A DNA stretch of 64,000 nucleotides from NCBI GenBank assembly GCA_028097945.1, contig JAOHFJ010000002.1, positions 12,082 through 76,081 on the forward strand, in the 5' to 3' direction. Below are positions 63,663 to 64,000 of the stretch, piece by piece. The position numbers and the translations under genes are program-made. The notes under the pieces were generated by a model, which did not search any database, was not told the origin of the DNA, and saw only the letters and a list, made by a program, of their open reading frames with translations. This DNA is from Candidatus Pelagibacter sp. Lineage in GTDB: Bacteria > Pseudomonadota > Alphaproteobacteria > Pelagibacterales > Pelagibacteraceae. Positions within the stretch are counted from its first letter, which is position 1; every line of letters starts with the position of its first letter.

Positions 63663-64000
63663 TTATTTCATTTTTTTAAAAACTAAGGTCATCATATTTC
63701 CCGGATGGGGAGGTGAAGTTTTTTTCATACTTTTTAAGTTTTTAAAATCTAACTTATGATTTTGATAAGGCGTTTCATCGTACTGAAAAACTATCTGCAA
63801 ATTTAAAAAATTATTTTTTAAGAAAAATAAACCCAGGTTCAAATGATTGAAATGATAGATGTGGCCAAAATTATTTTGATTAAATTTATTTGGAGCAATT
63901 AAATATGGCAAAGATAAACTATTAGGAGTCGCAGTTATGTAGAAGATTCCATTTGTTTTTATACATCTAAATAATTTTTTAAGCACTGTTGAAAAATTGG
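63663..64000 (-). CDS. SAM-dependent methyltransferase (class I), N-terminus beyond the window
   Basis: The frame is open to the right edge, so only the C-terminal 112 residues are present. The segment STVLKKLFRCIKTNGIFYITATPN matches the strand after the catalytic loop of Methyltransf_11/UbiE-like enzymes (leader helix, then G-x-x-x-I-x-T-P-N), and FGHIYHFNHLNLGLFFLKNNF is the usual following helix. An internal GTG at 63986 is not a plausible start. It is encoded just before the GT2 gene and probably modifies a surface sugar or lipid. Confidence 0.75.
   Translation of the reverse strand, partial: NFSTVLKKLFRCIKTNGIFYITATPNSLSLPYLIAPNKFNQNNFGHIYHFNHLNLGLFFLKNNFLNLQIVFQYDETPYQNHKLDFKNLKSMKKTSPPHPGNMMTLVFKKMK

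Overview
This window reads as a continuous piece of a SAR11-type alphaproteobacterial chromosome ('Candidatus Pelagibacter' or a close relative). The evidence is very AT-rich DNA, extreme gene packing (no gap above about 230 bases), and a proteorhodopsin gene beside ferredoxin and ferredoxin reductase. The alphaproteobacterial forms of DksA, L31, TrcR (DUF1013), split PntA and aa3-oxidase subunit IV point the same way, as does a 5S rRNA gene with no 16S/23S beside it. I see no insertion sequence, prophage, CRISPR array or plasmid gene. Assignment to SAR11 is inference from gene content and order; no search was run.

Layout. 1-4.5 kb (minus): the end of a TolC-like gene, a GLYK-type glycerate kinase, a GFA-fold protein, and a coupled GT2/GT39 pair for lipid-linked sugar transfer. 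4.5-8 kb: dksA, then (minus) proteorhodopsin with its own terminator, followed by ferredoxin, an FNR-like reductase and a GST. 8-14 kb: prpE, a dihydroorotase, ygfZ, tRNA-Leu(GAG), nadA-nadC. 14-20.7 kb (minus): ppdK, glyS, glyQ and an S49 peptidase. 20.7-26.6 kb: isoprenoid genes (polyprenyl synthase, dxs, ispA, xseB) with pdxH and aroC. 26.6-31.6 kb (plus): tsaC, then a probable accessory cassette (ABC-2 exporter pair, Fe(II)/2OG-like protein, FkbM methyltransferase, GT17 glycosyltransferase) ending at tRNA-Arg(TCG). 31.6-40 kb: rluD, rpoH, purA, thiD, glmM, folP, ftsH. 40-49.2 kb (minus): tilS, cpoB, the Tol-Pal system with a strong terminator, a phage-type RuvC, yebC, a metallophosphoesterase, 5-formyl-THF cyclo-ligase and zapA. 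49.3-58.7 kb (plus): tkt-pgk-fba, thiE-efp-suhB, and a translation cluster rpmE-trcR-rpsU-csp-tRNA-fMet-typA. 58.7-62.5 kb (minus): transaldolase, the three-gene transhydrogenase, a 36-residue aa3 oxidase subunit, Cys-less rpmJ, and 5S rRNA. 62.6 kb to the end: tRNA-Val(GAC) and surface-glycan genes that look like the edge of a hypervariable region.

How it works together. Proteorhodopsin and transhydrogenase connect light-driven proton motive force to NADPH. Ppdk, pgk, class I aldolase, transketolase and transaldolase cover gluconeogenesis and the non-oxidative pentose phosphate route. Dxs and the two prenyl synthases supply quinone side chains and retinal precursors. ThiD and ThiE fit salvage of the HMP moiety of thiamine. 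The features most worth a second look are the stable-RNA/mRNA junctions (csp-tRNA-fMet-typA and 5S-rpmJ), the ATT start of rpsU, a phage-type RuvC with ruvA and ruvB missing from the locus, the 27.5-31.5 kb cassette, and the 5S/tRNA-Val boundary with surface-glycan genes.
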